From Mycolicibacterium baixiangningiae (lineage in GTDB: Bacteria; Actinomycetota; Actinomycetes; Mycobacteriales; Mycobacteriaceae), in the NCBI RefSeq assembly GCF_016313185.1, contig NZ_CP066218.1, forward strand, positions 5,642,001 to 5,706,000: 64,000 nt of DNA, given 5' to 3'. The translations under genes were made by a program, and so were the position numbers. The notes under the pieces are model-generated. The model did no database searches and was not told the DNA's origin. It worked only from the letters and a program-made list of their open reading frames with translations. This document shows, piece after piece, positions 23,037 to 30,995 of this stretch (its first letter is position 1; the number at the start of each line of letters is the position of its first letter).

Positions 23037-24184
23037 CCCGCATAGGGATGATCGTTCCGTCGTCCAACACAGCACTCGAACCGGCTACGTCGCGACTGCT
23101 GGCCGATCGCGCCGACGTCACCGTGCACTACACCCGAATTCCCGTGCAGTCCATCACCCTTGACGGCATCGGCGCCGCGTTCGACGTCGACACGATGCTC
23201 GCCGCCGCCCGGTTGCTGGCCGACGCCGAAGTCGACTGCATCGTCTGGAACGGCACTGCCGGTTCCTGGCTCGGCGTCGAGCACGACCGACAGATCTGCG
23301 CGGCGATCACGGAGGCGACCGGTATCCGCGCCGCGACGTCGACGCTCGCCATTCTGCAGGTCTGCCATGACTTCGGGATCACCGCGCTGGCATGCGCGTC
23401 GCCCTACACCGACGACGTGGTCGAGGCCATCGTCGGGGAGTACGCGTGTCACGGAGTCGGCATCGTCTCGCATGCGGAGTGGAAGCTCACCGACAACTTG
23501 TCGTTCGGCAGGCAGACTCCCGCCGCGGTGGCCGAACTGCTGTTGGCAGCGGCCCCGAAAACCGAAGGCGCCCAGGGTGTTGCGTTGATCTGCACCAACG
23601 TCGACGGCACCACGGTGACCGGTGAGGTCGAGGAGGCACTCGGCATCCCGGTGATCGACAGCATCGCCGCGACACTGTGGTGGGCAATGGAACTCGCAGG
23701 CGCCGACGGGCGGATCACCGGAGCGGGCAGGGTGCTGGAACAGGCGTCGTTCCGTCACCGGGCGAAGAAGATCGTCACCGAGCTGCGGGAGCGGACGGGG
23801 TGCGATCGGACCACCGTGCGGATCGACGATGCGGCGCTTGGCCTGCACGTCGATCTGTGTGCCGCCGAATCATGCGCTCCCGGTGTGCGGTCCATTCAGC
23901 ATGACCCGTCACTGGATCAACGCAAGCTCGAGACGGTGATGTGGCTGGAGGAGAAGCGCCAGGTGCTGGTGCAACCGGCGTTCGTGGAACCTCCCTACCC
24001 GCCACAGGCCCTGCGTGACGTTTACGGCGTCAGCGCCCAGGCGCTGGGGCCGGTCGAGCGCGAAGGTGAACTCGTCGCCTGGTTCTCCGCCCACAGCATC
24101 GGCGAACGCGCCTGGACGGCCGACGATCTCACCGCGATGGATGACGCGCGCCACGCTCTTCGATCACTACTGAACAAGAACTGA
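23033..24184 (+). CDS. Arylmalonate decarboxylase/maleate isomerase-like enzyme fused to a GAF-like domain
   Basis: A 383-residue protein. Residues 1-240 belong to the Asp/Glu racemase-like superfamily with maleate isomerase and arylmalonate decarboxylase (AMDase). [14 protein letters not shown] opens the fold; NGTAGSW carries Gly74-Thr75, SPYTDDV carries Tyr125, and LICTNV carries Cys187. The isomerases and racemases use two cysteines, whereas AMDase has Gly at the first position and a single Cys; this protein has the Gly/Cys pattern. Residues about 245-383 look like a GAF-type sensory or structural domain. It starts inside the end of the MFS gene. Decarboxylation of a substituted malonate-type acid is an inference; the substrate is unknown. 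Confidence 0.75.
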   Translation: MTRIGMIVPSSNTALEPATSRLLADRADVTVHYTRIPVQSITLDGIGAAFDVDTMLAAARLLADAEVDCIVWNGTAGSWLGVEHDRQICAAITEATGIRAATSTLAILQVCHDFGITALACASPYTDDVVEAIVGEYACHGVGIVSHAEWKLTDNLSFGRQTPAAVAELLLAAAPKTEGAQGVALICTNVDGTTVTGEVEEALGIPVIDSIAATLWWAMELAGADGRITGAGRVLEQASFRHRAKKIVTELRERTGCDRTTVRIDDAALGLHVDLCAAESCAPGVRSIQHDPSLDQRKLETVMWLEEKRQVLVQPAFVEPPYPPQALRDVYGVSAQALGPVEREGELVAWFSAHSIGERAWTADDLTAMDDARHALRSLLNKN

Positions 24185-24194
24185 GGGATATTTC

Positions 24195-25106
24195 GTGACG
24201 GACAAGAAGATCCAGATCAGCGTCGGTATCGATGTCGACTCCTGCGCCGGCTGGCTCGGATCCTACGGCGGGCAGGACTCACCGAATGACATGCAGCGGG
24301 GCGTATTCGCCGGTGAGGTGGGCGTGCCGCGGATGCTCAAACTGCTCGAACGCCGCGACATCGTGTCCACCTGGTTCTGGCCGGGCCACTCCATCGAGAC
24401 CTTCCCCGAACAGGCCCAGATGTGCGTCGACGCCGGACACGAGATCGGGGCGCACGGGTACAGCCACGAGAACCCCCGTTCGCTCACGCTGGAGCAGGAA
24501 CGCGACGTGATGGACAAGAGCGTCGAACTCGTCGAGAAACTGTCGGGGACCAGACCCAAGGGCTACGTGGCGCCGTGGTGGGAGATGAGCGAACACACCG
24601 TGTCGATTCTCGAAGAGCACGGGTTCTCCTACGACCACTCGCAGAACTACAACGATTTCGTGCCGTTCTACGCCCGCGTGGGTGACGAGTGGACGCCGAT
24701 CGACACGACCAAGGCGGCCGCGCACTGGATGAAGCCGCTCAAGCACGGCCATGAGATCGACATCGTCGAGTTCTGCGGCAACTGGTATGTCGACGACCTT
24801 CCTCCGATGATGTTCATCAAGAACCACCCGAATTCGCACGGCTTCGTGAACCCGCGCGATATCGAACAGCTCTGGAACGACCAATTCGATTGGGTCTACC
24901 GGGAACTGGACTACGCGGTGATCCCGATGACGCTGCATCCAGACGTCTCCGGACGCCCCCAGGTACTGCTGATGCTCGAACGGCTCCTGGATCGCTGGGG
25001 GAGCTTCGACGGCGTGGAGTTCGTCACGATGGCCGCCGCGGCCGACGAGTTCCGCACGCGGTATCCGTTCGGCCAGCCGACGCGCCCGGACTGCGTCAGT
25101 CGCTGA
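24195..25106 (+). CDS. Polysaccharide-deacetylase-fold hydrolase (PuuE/cyclic-imidase-like)
   Basis: A 303-residue cytosolic NodB-fold metal hydrolase. GIDVDS provides the metal Asp pair (Asp13, Asp15), [11 protein letters not shown] the metal histidines (His87, His91), and [12 protein letters not shown] the catalytic-loop motif. There is no signal peptide, and the [13 protein letters not shown] segment matches the branch of the family acting on small amides (allantoinase PuuE, cyclic imide hydrolase, HpPgdA) rather than wall polysaccharide. It lies 10 bases after the AMDase-like gene in the same operon, so hydrolysis of a cyclic imide or ureide to an acid used by its neighbours is plausible but unproven. 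Confidence 0.8.
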   Translation: MTDKKIQISVGIDVDSCAGWLGSYGGQDSPNDMQRGVFAGEVGVPRMLKLLERRDIVSTWFWPGHSIETFPEQAQMCVDAGHEIGAHGYSHENPRSLTLEQERDVMDKSVELVEKLSGTRPKGYVAPWWEMSEHTVSILEEHGFSYDHSQNYNDFVPFYARVGDEWTPIDTTKAAAHWMKPLKHGHEIDIVEFCGNWYVDDLPPMMFIKNHPNSHGFVNPRDIEQLWNDQFDWVYRELDYAVIPMTLHPDVSGRPQVLLMLERLLDRWGSFDGVEFVTMAAAADEFRTRYPFGQPTRPDCVSR

Positions 25107-25134
25107 CGTGCGCGTCGGCGCAGACGGGAATGAC

Positions 25135-25140
25135 TAAACT
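25135..25140 (+). promoter_or_regulatory. Candidate -10 element of the GntR gene
   Basis: TAAACT (TANNNT) lies 9 nt before the ATG at 25150, suggesting an own promoter with a very short leader in addition to read-through from the operon. Confidence 0.35.
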
Positions 25141-25149
25141 GGGCGCACC

Positions 25150-25839
25150 ATGTCCCCGACGCCCTCCGACGACGGCAGTCCAGCCAGCAATCTGCTGTTG
25201 CGGGGCCGGCTCATCGACGCGTTGCGGACCGACGTCATCAAAGGCCGCTATCCGCCTGGGTACCGTCTGGTGGAGCGTGATGTCGCCGAGGCCTACGGGG
25301 TCTCGCGCCTGCCCGCCCGGGAGGCACTTCAGGCACTGCGGAGCGAGGGCTTCCTCGAAGTCCGCAAGACCCGGGGTCTGGTGGTCCGGGACTGGACGGA
25401 ACGAGACGTCACCGAACTGTTCGACATCCGCAGTGCCCTGGAGGCGATGGCGTGCCGGGAGGCGGCAGGCAATCGGTCCGACGACGATGTCATCGCGCTG
25501 CGCCAGGCGGCCGAATCCGCCGATCGAGGGGCCGAACGCGGTGACGCGGCGGCCGCCCACGACGCGAACGCACTCTTCCATCAGTTGCTCGTGACCGCCT
25601 CACACAACCGCACACTCGTCGAGATCATGGCGCCGATCCTGTATCGCGTGCAGTGGCTGGTGCGGCAGATCCCCGACCCGCACACCGTGTCCGACGACCA
25701 CCACCAGCTCGTCGAAGCGATCGCCGAACGCGACGCGCGGACAGCGGAGAAGCTCGCGATCGACCACGCCGAACGCAACCGGGCGACCACGCTGCGGACG
25801 TTGTTCCCGGATACCCCGCGCCGGTCTCGGCTCGGCTGA
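25150..25839 (+). CDS. GntR-family transcriptional regulator (FCD domain)
   Basis: A 229-residue repressor-type regulator. The winged helix-turn-helix is visible as YRLVERDVAEAYGVSRLPAR followed by EALQALRSEGFLEV, and the all-helical FCD effector domain has its likely metal ligands in DANALFHQLL, DDHHQLVEAI and DHAERN. FCD regulators usually bind an organic acid or its metal complex and are released from DNA. It ends the catabolic operon and is the natural candidate to bind the TTGGTATACCAA operator before the MFS gene. It is convergent with the NTF2-like gene. Confidence 0.88.
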   Translation: MSPTPSDDGSPASNLLLRGRLIDALRTDVIKGRYPPGYRLVERDVAEAYGVSRLPAREALQALRSEGFLEVRKTRGLVVRDWTERDVTELFDIRSALEAMACREAAGNRSDDDVIALRQAAESADRGAERGDAAAAHDANALFHQLLVTASHNRTLVEIMAPILYRVQWLVRQIPDPHTVSDDHHQLVEAIAERDARTAEKLAIDHAERNRATTLRTLFPDTPRRSRLG

Positions 25840-25852
25840 CCCCGCGGCAGAG

Positions 25853-26263
25853 TCAGCCGGCGGACCCGAACTCCATGATCAGCCGCGTCAGCCGCAGCGC
25901 CGCCAGCTTCCAGCCGTCGTCGCCACGCACCCACCGTTCGTGGTAGTGCCCGTATCCCGTGAGCGACGGCCCGTTCTCCCACACCACCCGGTCCTGCATC
26001 GCCCACACCACGCGGGCGTGATCACCGTCGACCTCGATCAACGGGGTGTGCACCTGGTGCGCCGAACGCGCGCTGGTCAGCGACGACCTGATCATGTCGA
26101 CCGCGGCGTCGCGACCGTGCACCACCGGGACGCCGGTGCCCTCGCTGACGTCGAGCTCGATGTCCTCGGTCATCAGGTCGGCGAACCCGGCCCAGTCCCG
26201 GGTGTCGAGGGTGTAGCAGTACCTGGCCTTGGCCTGGGTCAGTGCGAAGAAGTCGTCCCTCAT
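25853..26263 (-). CDS. NTF2-like (SnoaL) protein
   Basis: A 136-residue protein with the cone-shaped NTF2/SnoaL fold: MRDDFFALTQAKARYCYTLD and TRDWAGFADLMTEDIELDVS at the start, then strands ending HYHERWVRGDDGWKLAALRL. Members are isomerases, dehydratases, cyclases or accessory subunits with no universal catalytic set. It starts 10 bases after the P450 gene on the same strand, so the pair is probably an operon and the protein may process the P450 product. Confidence 0.8.
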   Translation of the reverse strand: MRDDFFALTQAKARYCYTLDTRDWAGFADLMTEDIELDVSEGTGVPVVHGRDAAVDMIRSSLTSARSAHQVHTPLIEVDGDHARVVWAMQDRVVWENGPSLTGYGHYHERWVRGDDGWKLAALRLTRLIMEFGSAG

Positions 26264-26273
26264 CTCACGCCGC

Positions 26274-27476
26274 TCATGCCACCACGATCCGCAACTGCTC
26301 CCACCCACGGACCGTGGAGGTCGGCGCCAGGCGGGCGGTGTCGTAGTCGATGTCCCACTCCGGGAAGCGGTTCAGCATCTCGTCGAGCGCGACGCGGCCC
26401 TCCAGACGTGCGAGGTTGGCGCCCAGGCAGTAGTGCAGACCCTTGCCGAACGTGACGTGGCTGATGTTGTCGCGGTGAATGTCGTAGGTGTCCGGATCGG
26501 GGTAGCGGCGGTGGTCGCGGTTGGCGGCGCCGAACAGCAGCAGTACGGCGCTGCCCGCGGGCACCGTCGTGCCATAGGCCTCGAAATCCCTTGCCAGCCA
26601 GCGCGCGACGTGCGGTCCGGTCGGCTCGAATCGCAGTGTCTCGTCGACGACGCGGTTGAGCAGGCTGCGGTCCTCGCGCACCTGCCTGCGCTGGTCGGGG
26701 TGTTCGGCGAGCACTTTGGCCAGCCAACCGATCAGCCGCCCGGTGGTCTCGTTGCCGGCACCGGCCACCACCTGCGTGTAGTGCAGCACTTCCTTGCGTG
26801 TCAGCGTGCGCGTCACGCCCTCGGAGTCGGTGAACTCGACGTTGAGCAGCGCGGTCATCAGATCGTCGGAGGGATTCTGCGCCCGCCACTCGACGTAGTC
26901 CGCGTAGATGCGTCCGTCGGCGATCCGGTCGGGGTCGGCCACCTTCATCGGGGCACCGGGTTTGGTGCGCAGGTTGGCGTCGTTGGCGTCGCGCACCGAA
27001 ATCTGTTCGGACTCAGGGATTCCCAGCAGCATACCGATCACGCGCATCGGCATCATCGAGGCGAGTTCGGCGATGATGTCGAAGCCGTCGGATCCGACGT
27101 GCGGGTCGAGGCAGGTGCTGCAGTACCGCCGGATCTGATCTTCGATCGCGGCCATCCGGCGTGGGGTGAACACCCGGGACATCAGCCCGCGAAGCATGGT
27201 GTGTCCGGGCGGGTCCTCGAACATCATCACGCCCTCGGGCATGTCGAAGTCGGACTGCACGAGTTCGAGGATGTCGCTGCGACTGTTGGAGAACGCCTGC
27301 CAGTCCAGCAGCGCCTTCTCGACGTCGGCGTGGCGCGACAGCGCCCAGAAGTCGTAGCGCTCGTTGTAGTAGAGCGGCGCCTCGTCACGCAGCCGGGCGT
27401 AGGTGGGGTATGGATCGGTGACGATGCCGATGTCGTAGGGGTCGTAGTACACCCCGGCCTCGACCAGACCCGCCAC
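26274..27476 (-). CDS. Cytochrome P450 monooxygenase
   Basis: A 400-residue soluble bacterial P450. The I-helix oxygen-activation motif AGNETT (240-245), the ExxR of the K helix (ETLR, 279-282) and the haem-binding loop FGKGLHYCLG (Cys350 thiolate ligand) are all intact. The protein would hydroxylate a hydrophobic substrate with electrons from a ferredoxin; no ferredoxin or reductase gene is adjacent. The DPPGHTMLRGLMSRVFTPRR segment is typical of actinobacterial CYP families. The start is GTG 27476. A 15-bp inverted repeat lies directly upstream, and an NTF2-like gene follows. Confidence 0.9.
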   Translation of the reverse strand: MAGLVEAGVYYDPYDIGIVTDPYPTYARLRDEAPLYYNERYDFWALSRHADVEKALLDWQAFSNSRSDILELVQSDFDMPEGVMMFEDPPGHTMLRGLMSRVFTPRRMAAIEDQIRRYCSTCLDPHVGSDGFDIIAELASMMPMRVIGMLLGIPESEQISVRDANDANLRTKPGAPMKVADPDRIADGRIYADYVEWRAQNPSDDLMTALLNVEFTDSEGVTRTLTRKEVLHYTQVVAGAGNETTGRLIGWLAKVLAEHPDQRRQVREDRSLLNRVVDETLRFEPTGPHVARWLARDFEAYGTTVPAGSAVLLLFGAANRDHRRYPDPDTYDIHRDNISHVTFGKGLHYCLGANLARLEGRVALDEMLNRFPEWDIDYDTARLAPTSTVRGWEQLRIVVA

Positions 27477-27498
27477 CGCACCCTCGCTTCGCCTTCGG

Positions 27499-27538
27499 CC
27501 GCGTCAGATGTTGGGCGACCGCTCAACACCTGATGCGG
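27499..27538. promoter_or_regulatory. 15-bp inverted repeat between rsbW-like and P450 genes
   Basis: CCGCGTCAGATGTTG (27499-27513) and CAACACCTGATGCGG (27524-27538) are complementary at 13 of 15 positions around a 10-base loop. It lies 23 bases upstream of the P450 start and 37 bases downstream of the RsbW-like stop. It may be an operator for the P450 gene or a terminator of the STAS-RsbW unit; no T-tract is present. Confidence 0.5.
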
Positions 27539-27575
27539 CCATGTCTAGCAGCCGCCGCGACGGTCGGTCAAGGAT

Positions 27576-28061
27576 TTACGCGTGCTCCGCGAGCCGGGTT
27601 GCGGCCAACGAACCAACGGGCACCCGGCGCTGGCAGCGGTCGAAGTACAGATGCACCTGGGTGCCCTGCGGTGTCTTGTCGATGTCGACGCGGTCGGACA
27701 ACGCCCGCATCAGCGGGATGCCGCGGCCGCGGGACCGCTTCTGGTTCGACGGATCGCTCCTGCGCCACTGGCCGCGGTCGGCGATCGTGATGGCCAGGGT
27801 GCCGGTGTCGGCCGCATACGAGGTCTGCAGGGTGATGTTGTCGCCCACCTCATGGTCGCGGTAGGCGAACTCGGCGGCGTTCGACAGCGCTTCGTTGACG
27901 ACCAGCACGATGTCGCTCGAGCGGACGTCGTCGAGCTCGAAGTGGTCACAGATCCACCGGGTGAAGTCTTCCCGCAGACGGGCGACCGTGTGCGCGTCAG
28001 CAGCGCCCATGCGAAGGAATCGCAGGTCGGCGCCGTCTGACGGTTTGCTCGAAGAACTCAT
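27576..28061 (-). CDS. RsbW-type anti-sigma factor / serine kinase
   Basis: A 161-residue GHKL-ATPase-fold protein of the RsbW/SpoIIAB group. The N box VVNEALSNAAEFAY (54-67), the G1 motif IADRGQW and the G2 motif GRGIPLMRALSD are present. Known relatives bind a sigma factor and phosphorylate a STAS-domain antagonist on serine. It lies 32 bases downstream of a STAS gene on the same strand, a classical kinase/antagonist pair, and opposite a phosphatase and a B12-binding protein. No sigma-factor gene is adjacent, so the target sigma (a SigF-like factor is an obvious candidate) must be elsewhere. Confidence 0.87.
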   Translation of the reverse strand: MSSSSKPSDGADLRFLRMGAADAHTVARLREDFTRWICDHFELDDVRSSDIVLVVNEALSNAAEFAYRDHEVGDNITLQTSYAADTGTLAITIADRGQWRRSDPSNQKRSRGRGIPLMRALSDRVDIDKTPQGTQVHLYFDRCQRRVPVGSLAATRLAEHA

Positions 28062-28093
28062 AGTGGATATGGGCTACCCGATTCGTGCGGATG

Positions 28094-28444
28094 TCATTCA
28101 GCAAAGGTTTTCAGCGCTGCATCCAGCGTCGAGAACAGGTCGATGAAGTCGGTCATTCCGGTGATCTTGAGGGGTCGGCTGGTGCCGGGACCTTCCGCCA
28201 CCACCGCGAATCGCGTCTGAGGGGTGAGTTCGTCGTGGGTGACGGCCAGAACATGAATTCCGGCCGACGAGATGAACTCCGCATCGCTCAGGTCGACGAT
28301 CAGCCCGGCGGGGTCTTTCCGGTGCGCGGTGCGGATCGCGGTCTGCAGGTGCGGTGCGGTCAGCATGTCGACGACCCCCGTGGCACGCACCACTGCGACC
28401 CGTCCATGCCACTGTTCGACACCGAAATCCTGAACGTCCAACAC
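28094..28444 (-). CDS. STAS-domain anti-sigma factor antagonist (RsbV-like)
   Basis: A protein of about 116 residues with one STAS domain. The phosphorylation loop DLSDAEFISSAGIHVL (Ser59/Ser60 from GTG 28444) is conserved, as are the surrounding strands GRVAVVRATGVVDMLTAPHL. By analogy to RsbV, the unphosphorylated form sequesters the RsbW kinase and frees the sigma factor. The frame is open further upstream; GTG 28444 or the adjacent TTG 28441 follows a GAGGG and gives the normal domain start. It is transcribed first, ahead of the kinase gene, and divergently from the phosphatase gene, with about 195 bases between. Confidence 0.83.
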   Translation of the reverse strand: MLDVQDFGVEQWHGRVAVVRATGVVDMLTAPHLQTAIRTAHRKDPAGLIVDLSDAEFISSAGIHVLAVTHDELTPQTRFAVVAEGPGTSRPLKITGMTDFIDLFSTLDAALKTFAE

Positions 28445-28640
28445 CCAACCCTCGTGATTCTTCGTACCCGCCCCCGGCGAGCAACGAGTCGCAACTGTCA
28501 AGGCTGCAGTCTCAACCCGGCACATCCGAAATCGGAGCACGACGGCATCAAGGCTAGCCCACCTCGGCCCACGATGACCGGTCAGCCGAGGACCGCTACC
28601 GTTGAAAATATCCGCTATCGGACGGGGAAGTGTGCCAACG

Positions 28641-29981
28641 ATGCCCGGGGAGACCGCGCCGACCGTTTCTGGGGATCACACCGCCCGCAGCCGGGCCCAG
28701 ATCGCCGACGACGTCGAGGTCGGACTGGCCGGAACTCTCAACCTGCGCCGCACCGGCCTGCGGTTACTCACATTGCTGCGCCCCGAACTCGCCGACTGGA
28801 CCGCGCTGGTCCTGCCCGACAACCGCACCGGCGGTGTCACGTTCTTCGGCGGGGACCAGATCGGTTTCACCGACCTGGTGCCGCGCCGGCCGGAGGCGCA
28901 TCCGCTGCTGGAGCGCACGTTGCGCACCGGCCAACCCCAGCGCGTCCGGCTCGAGCCGGGTGACGCCGAGGACGCACTGACGAGCTTCGTGCACCACCCC
29001 CGGCTGTGTGGCGAGGTGGCGGCCCGCTCCCCCGCCGACATCCTGGTCCTCGGGCTGACGGCGAGGGGCACGACGCTGGGCGCCCTGCTGCTCGCGCGGT
29101 TCGGGGACCGCGGCTGGGGCGATGACGCCGACAAAGACGATGACGACGACAAAGACGACGACAAAGACGATGACGACGACAAAGACGACATCGTGTTCGC
29201 ACAGCGGCTCACCGGCAAGGCGGCGGTCGCCCTGGACTCCGCTCGGCTCTACCAGGAACGAGGCCGGATCGCCGCCGCGCTGCAACGCGGTCTGCGGCCA
29301 CCGGTCCTGCCGGAGCTCGACGGTATGCGCGTGGCCGCCCGGTACCGACCGACCGCCGAACACCTCGAGATCAGCGGCGATTTCTATGACGTCCACGGAA
29401 CCACCGGCGACTGGCTCCTGGCGCTCGGCGACGTCTCCGGGAAAGGGGTGGAGGCCGCGGCGCTGACGGGCCGCACCCGGCAGAGCATCAGAACCGCCGC
29501 GCACTTCGACCGGCGCCCGGAGGTGGTCCTCGGCGCGCTCAACGCGGTTCTGCACGACGCGGAGTCCGACCAATTCGTCACCGTGGTGTGCGCCAGGGTG
29601 CGGCCGCACCCCGACGGTCACGCCGACATCGACCTCGCCGTCGCGGGCCACCCGCCGCCGATCGTGCTGCGGGCCGACGGCCGGGTGGGCCAGCTCGAGG
29701 TGTCCGGCACCGCGGCCGGGTTCCGCGCACAGACGCGCTACCGCCCCGCCACCGTGCGGCTCGACCGCGGCGACACCATGCTGATGTACACCGACGGCGT
29801 GGACGAGGCCCGCAACCTGACCGGGTTCTACGGCGAGGACCGGTTGATGGCCTTCCTCCCTGCCTACGCCGGGGCGGCGCCCGACGTGGTGTGCGAGGCG
29901 GTCGAACAGCACGTGCTCGAATTCCTCGACGGTCAGCCCCACGACGACATCGCCCTGCTGGCGGTCACATGCGGGGTCTAG
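28641..29981 (+). CDS. RsbU/SpoIIE-type PP2C phosphatase with GAF-like domain
   Basis: A 446-residue serine phosphatase. The N-terminal region (about 20-155) resembles a GAF sensor. A striking acidic linker made of DKDDDDDKDD repeated twice (about residues 164-183) is followed by a helical connector and the SpoIIE-type PP2C domain: ISGDFYDV, LGDVSGKGVEAA, MYTDGVDEA and DDIALLAV supply all expected metal-binding acids, so it should be active. It probably dephosphorylates the divergently encoded STAS protein. ATG 28641 has GGGGAAG upstream; a GTG at 28632 and a TTG at 28602 are alternatives. It overlaps the B12-binding gene by 13 bases. Confidence 0.87.
   Translation: MPGETAPTVSGDHTARSRAQIADDVEVGLAGTLNLRRTGLRLLTLLRPELADWTALVLPDNRTGGVTFFGGDQIGFTDLVPRRPEAHPLLERTLRTGQPQRVRLEPGDAEDALTSFVHHPRLCGEVAARSPADILVLGLTARGTTLGALLLARFGDRGWGDDADKDDDDDKDDDKDDDDDKDDIVFAQRLTGKAAVALDSARLYQERGRIAAALQRGLRPPVLPELDGMRVAARYRPTAEHLEISGDFYDVHGTTGDWLLALGDVSGKGVEAAALTGRTRQSIRTAAHFDRRPEVVLGALNAVLHDAESDQFVTVVCARVRPHPDGHADIDLAVAGHPPPIVLRADGRVGQLEVSGTAAGFRAQTRYRPATVRLDRGDTMLMYTDGVDEARNLTGFYGEDRLMAFLPAYAGAAPDVVCEAVEQHVLEFLDGQPHDDIALLAVTCGV
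29130..29189 (+). repeat. Perfect 30-bp tandem repeat (x2) in the phosphatase gene
   Basis: Positions 29130-29159 and 29160-29189 are identical and encode DKDDDDDKDD twice, in the linker between sensor and catalytic domains. The unit itself is made of GACAAAGAC-type subrepeats, so copy number could vary without frameshift. Confidence 0.9.
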
Positions 29982-30991
29982 CCGATGCCCTGCCCCGGTA
30001 CGAGGCTGCGCTCGCCGACGACGACGCCACGGCCGCCCGCGCGCTGGTCGAAGAGCTGCTGGCCGACGGCGCCGATCCGGTGACCGTGCTCACCGACGTC
30101 GTCGCGCACACCCAGCGCGCCGTCGGCACCCGCTGGCAGCGCGGCGAGTGGTCGGTCGCCCAGGAGCACGCCGCCACGGCCATCTCCGTCGCGGCGACCA
30201 GAGCGGTGGCGGGCCACGTGCGGACCATGCCGGTCACCCGGGGCCGGGTGCTCGTGGCGTGCTCGCAGCGGGAGTGGCATGCGCTGCCGGCGATGATCAT
30301 CGACTGCGCCCTGCGCGCCGACGGCTGGGACAGCACCCTGCTCGGCGCGGCCACGTCGCCGATGCGGCTCAACCAGCACCTGCAGGATCTCGGGCCGGAA
30401 GCGGTCGCGGTCAGCTGCTCGGTGCTCGGCGCGATGCCCACGACCCGGCGGTTCATCGAGGCGAGCACCGCGGCCGGGATACCGATCGCGGTCGGCGGTC
30501 CGGCGTTCGGCAGCGACGACGTGCGCGCCCGCGCCCTCGGTGCGACGGCGTGGGCGCCGACCGCCCAGGCGGCGGTGGCCGCGGTGGCCGCGCTGCCCGC
30601 CGTCGTACCGCCCGCGCCGCCGCTGCCTGCCGGGCCGGCGGGCGAGCAGGCGCTGCTGGAAGACGATCACCGGGCGCTGGCGGACCGGTTGCGGACGCGC
30701 TGGTCGGTCAGTGCGGCGGCGGGCCCGCCGGAGGAGGCGTCGCCCGGTGACCTCGGCGACGTCGCCAACGACGTACTGCACCAGGTGCTGCACGCGGTGG
30801 CGGCGGGCCTGCTGACCGGCGACCCGCGGACGGTGTCCGAAACCGGTTGGTGGATCGCGGATCTCATGCAAGCCCGCGGGATCGACGTCGCGACAGTGCA
30901 CGAACTCGGTGACGTCCTGACCGCCTCGCTGGGGGACTATCCGCTGGCGCGTGAACTGGTCGCCCGCCACTTCGTCCCGGACTTCGGCTAG
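29969..30991 (+). CDS. B12-binding protein, CarH-like photoreceptor domain
   Basis: A 340-residue soluble protein. Residues about 1-90 form the helical cap of methionine-synthase/CarH-type B12 domains and contain W56-x9-E66-H67, the signature of adenosylcobalamin photoreceptors. The Rossmann-like B12 domain (about 91-210) has the lower-ligand motif EWHALP (E102-x-H104, with Pro for the usual Gly), SVL for SxL, and AVGGPAFG for GG. A C-terminal helical region (about 225-340) replaces the MerR DNA-binding part of CarH. The ATG overlaps the phosphatase gene by 13 bases, so the two are co-translated. Light or cobalamin sensing for the partner switch is inferred. Confidence 0.8.
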   Translation: MRGLADALPRYEAALADDDATAARALVEELLADGADPVTVLTDVVAHTQRAVGTRWQRGEWSVAQEHAATAISVAATRAVAGHVRTMPVTRGRVLVACSQREWHALPAMIIDCALRADGWDSTLLGAATSPMRLNQHLQDLGPEAVAVSCSVLGAMPTTRRFIEASTAAGIPIAVGGPAFGSDDVRARALGATAWAPTAQAAVAAVAALPAVVPPAPPLPAGPAGEQALLEDDHRALADRLRTRWSVSAAAGPPEEASPGDLGDVANDVLHQVLHAVAAGLLTGDPRTVSETGWWIADLMQARGIDVATVHELGDVLTASLGDYPLARELVARHFVPDFG

Positions 30992-30995
30992 CCGC

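Noticed and set aside
29130..29189. Reading the acidic repeat as EF-hand calcium sites
   Set aside because: The repeat lacks the spacing and the glycine/glutamate positions of EF-hand loops; a plain acidic linker is the safer description.
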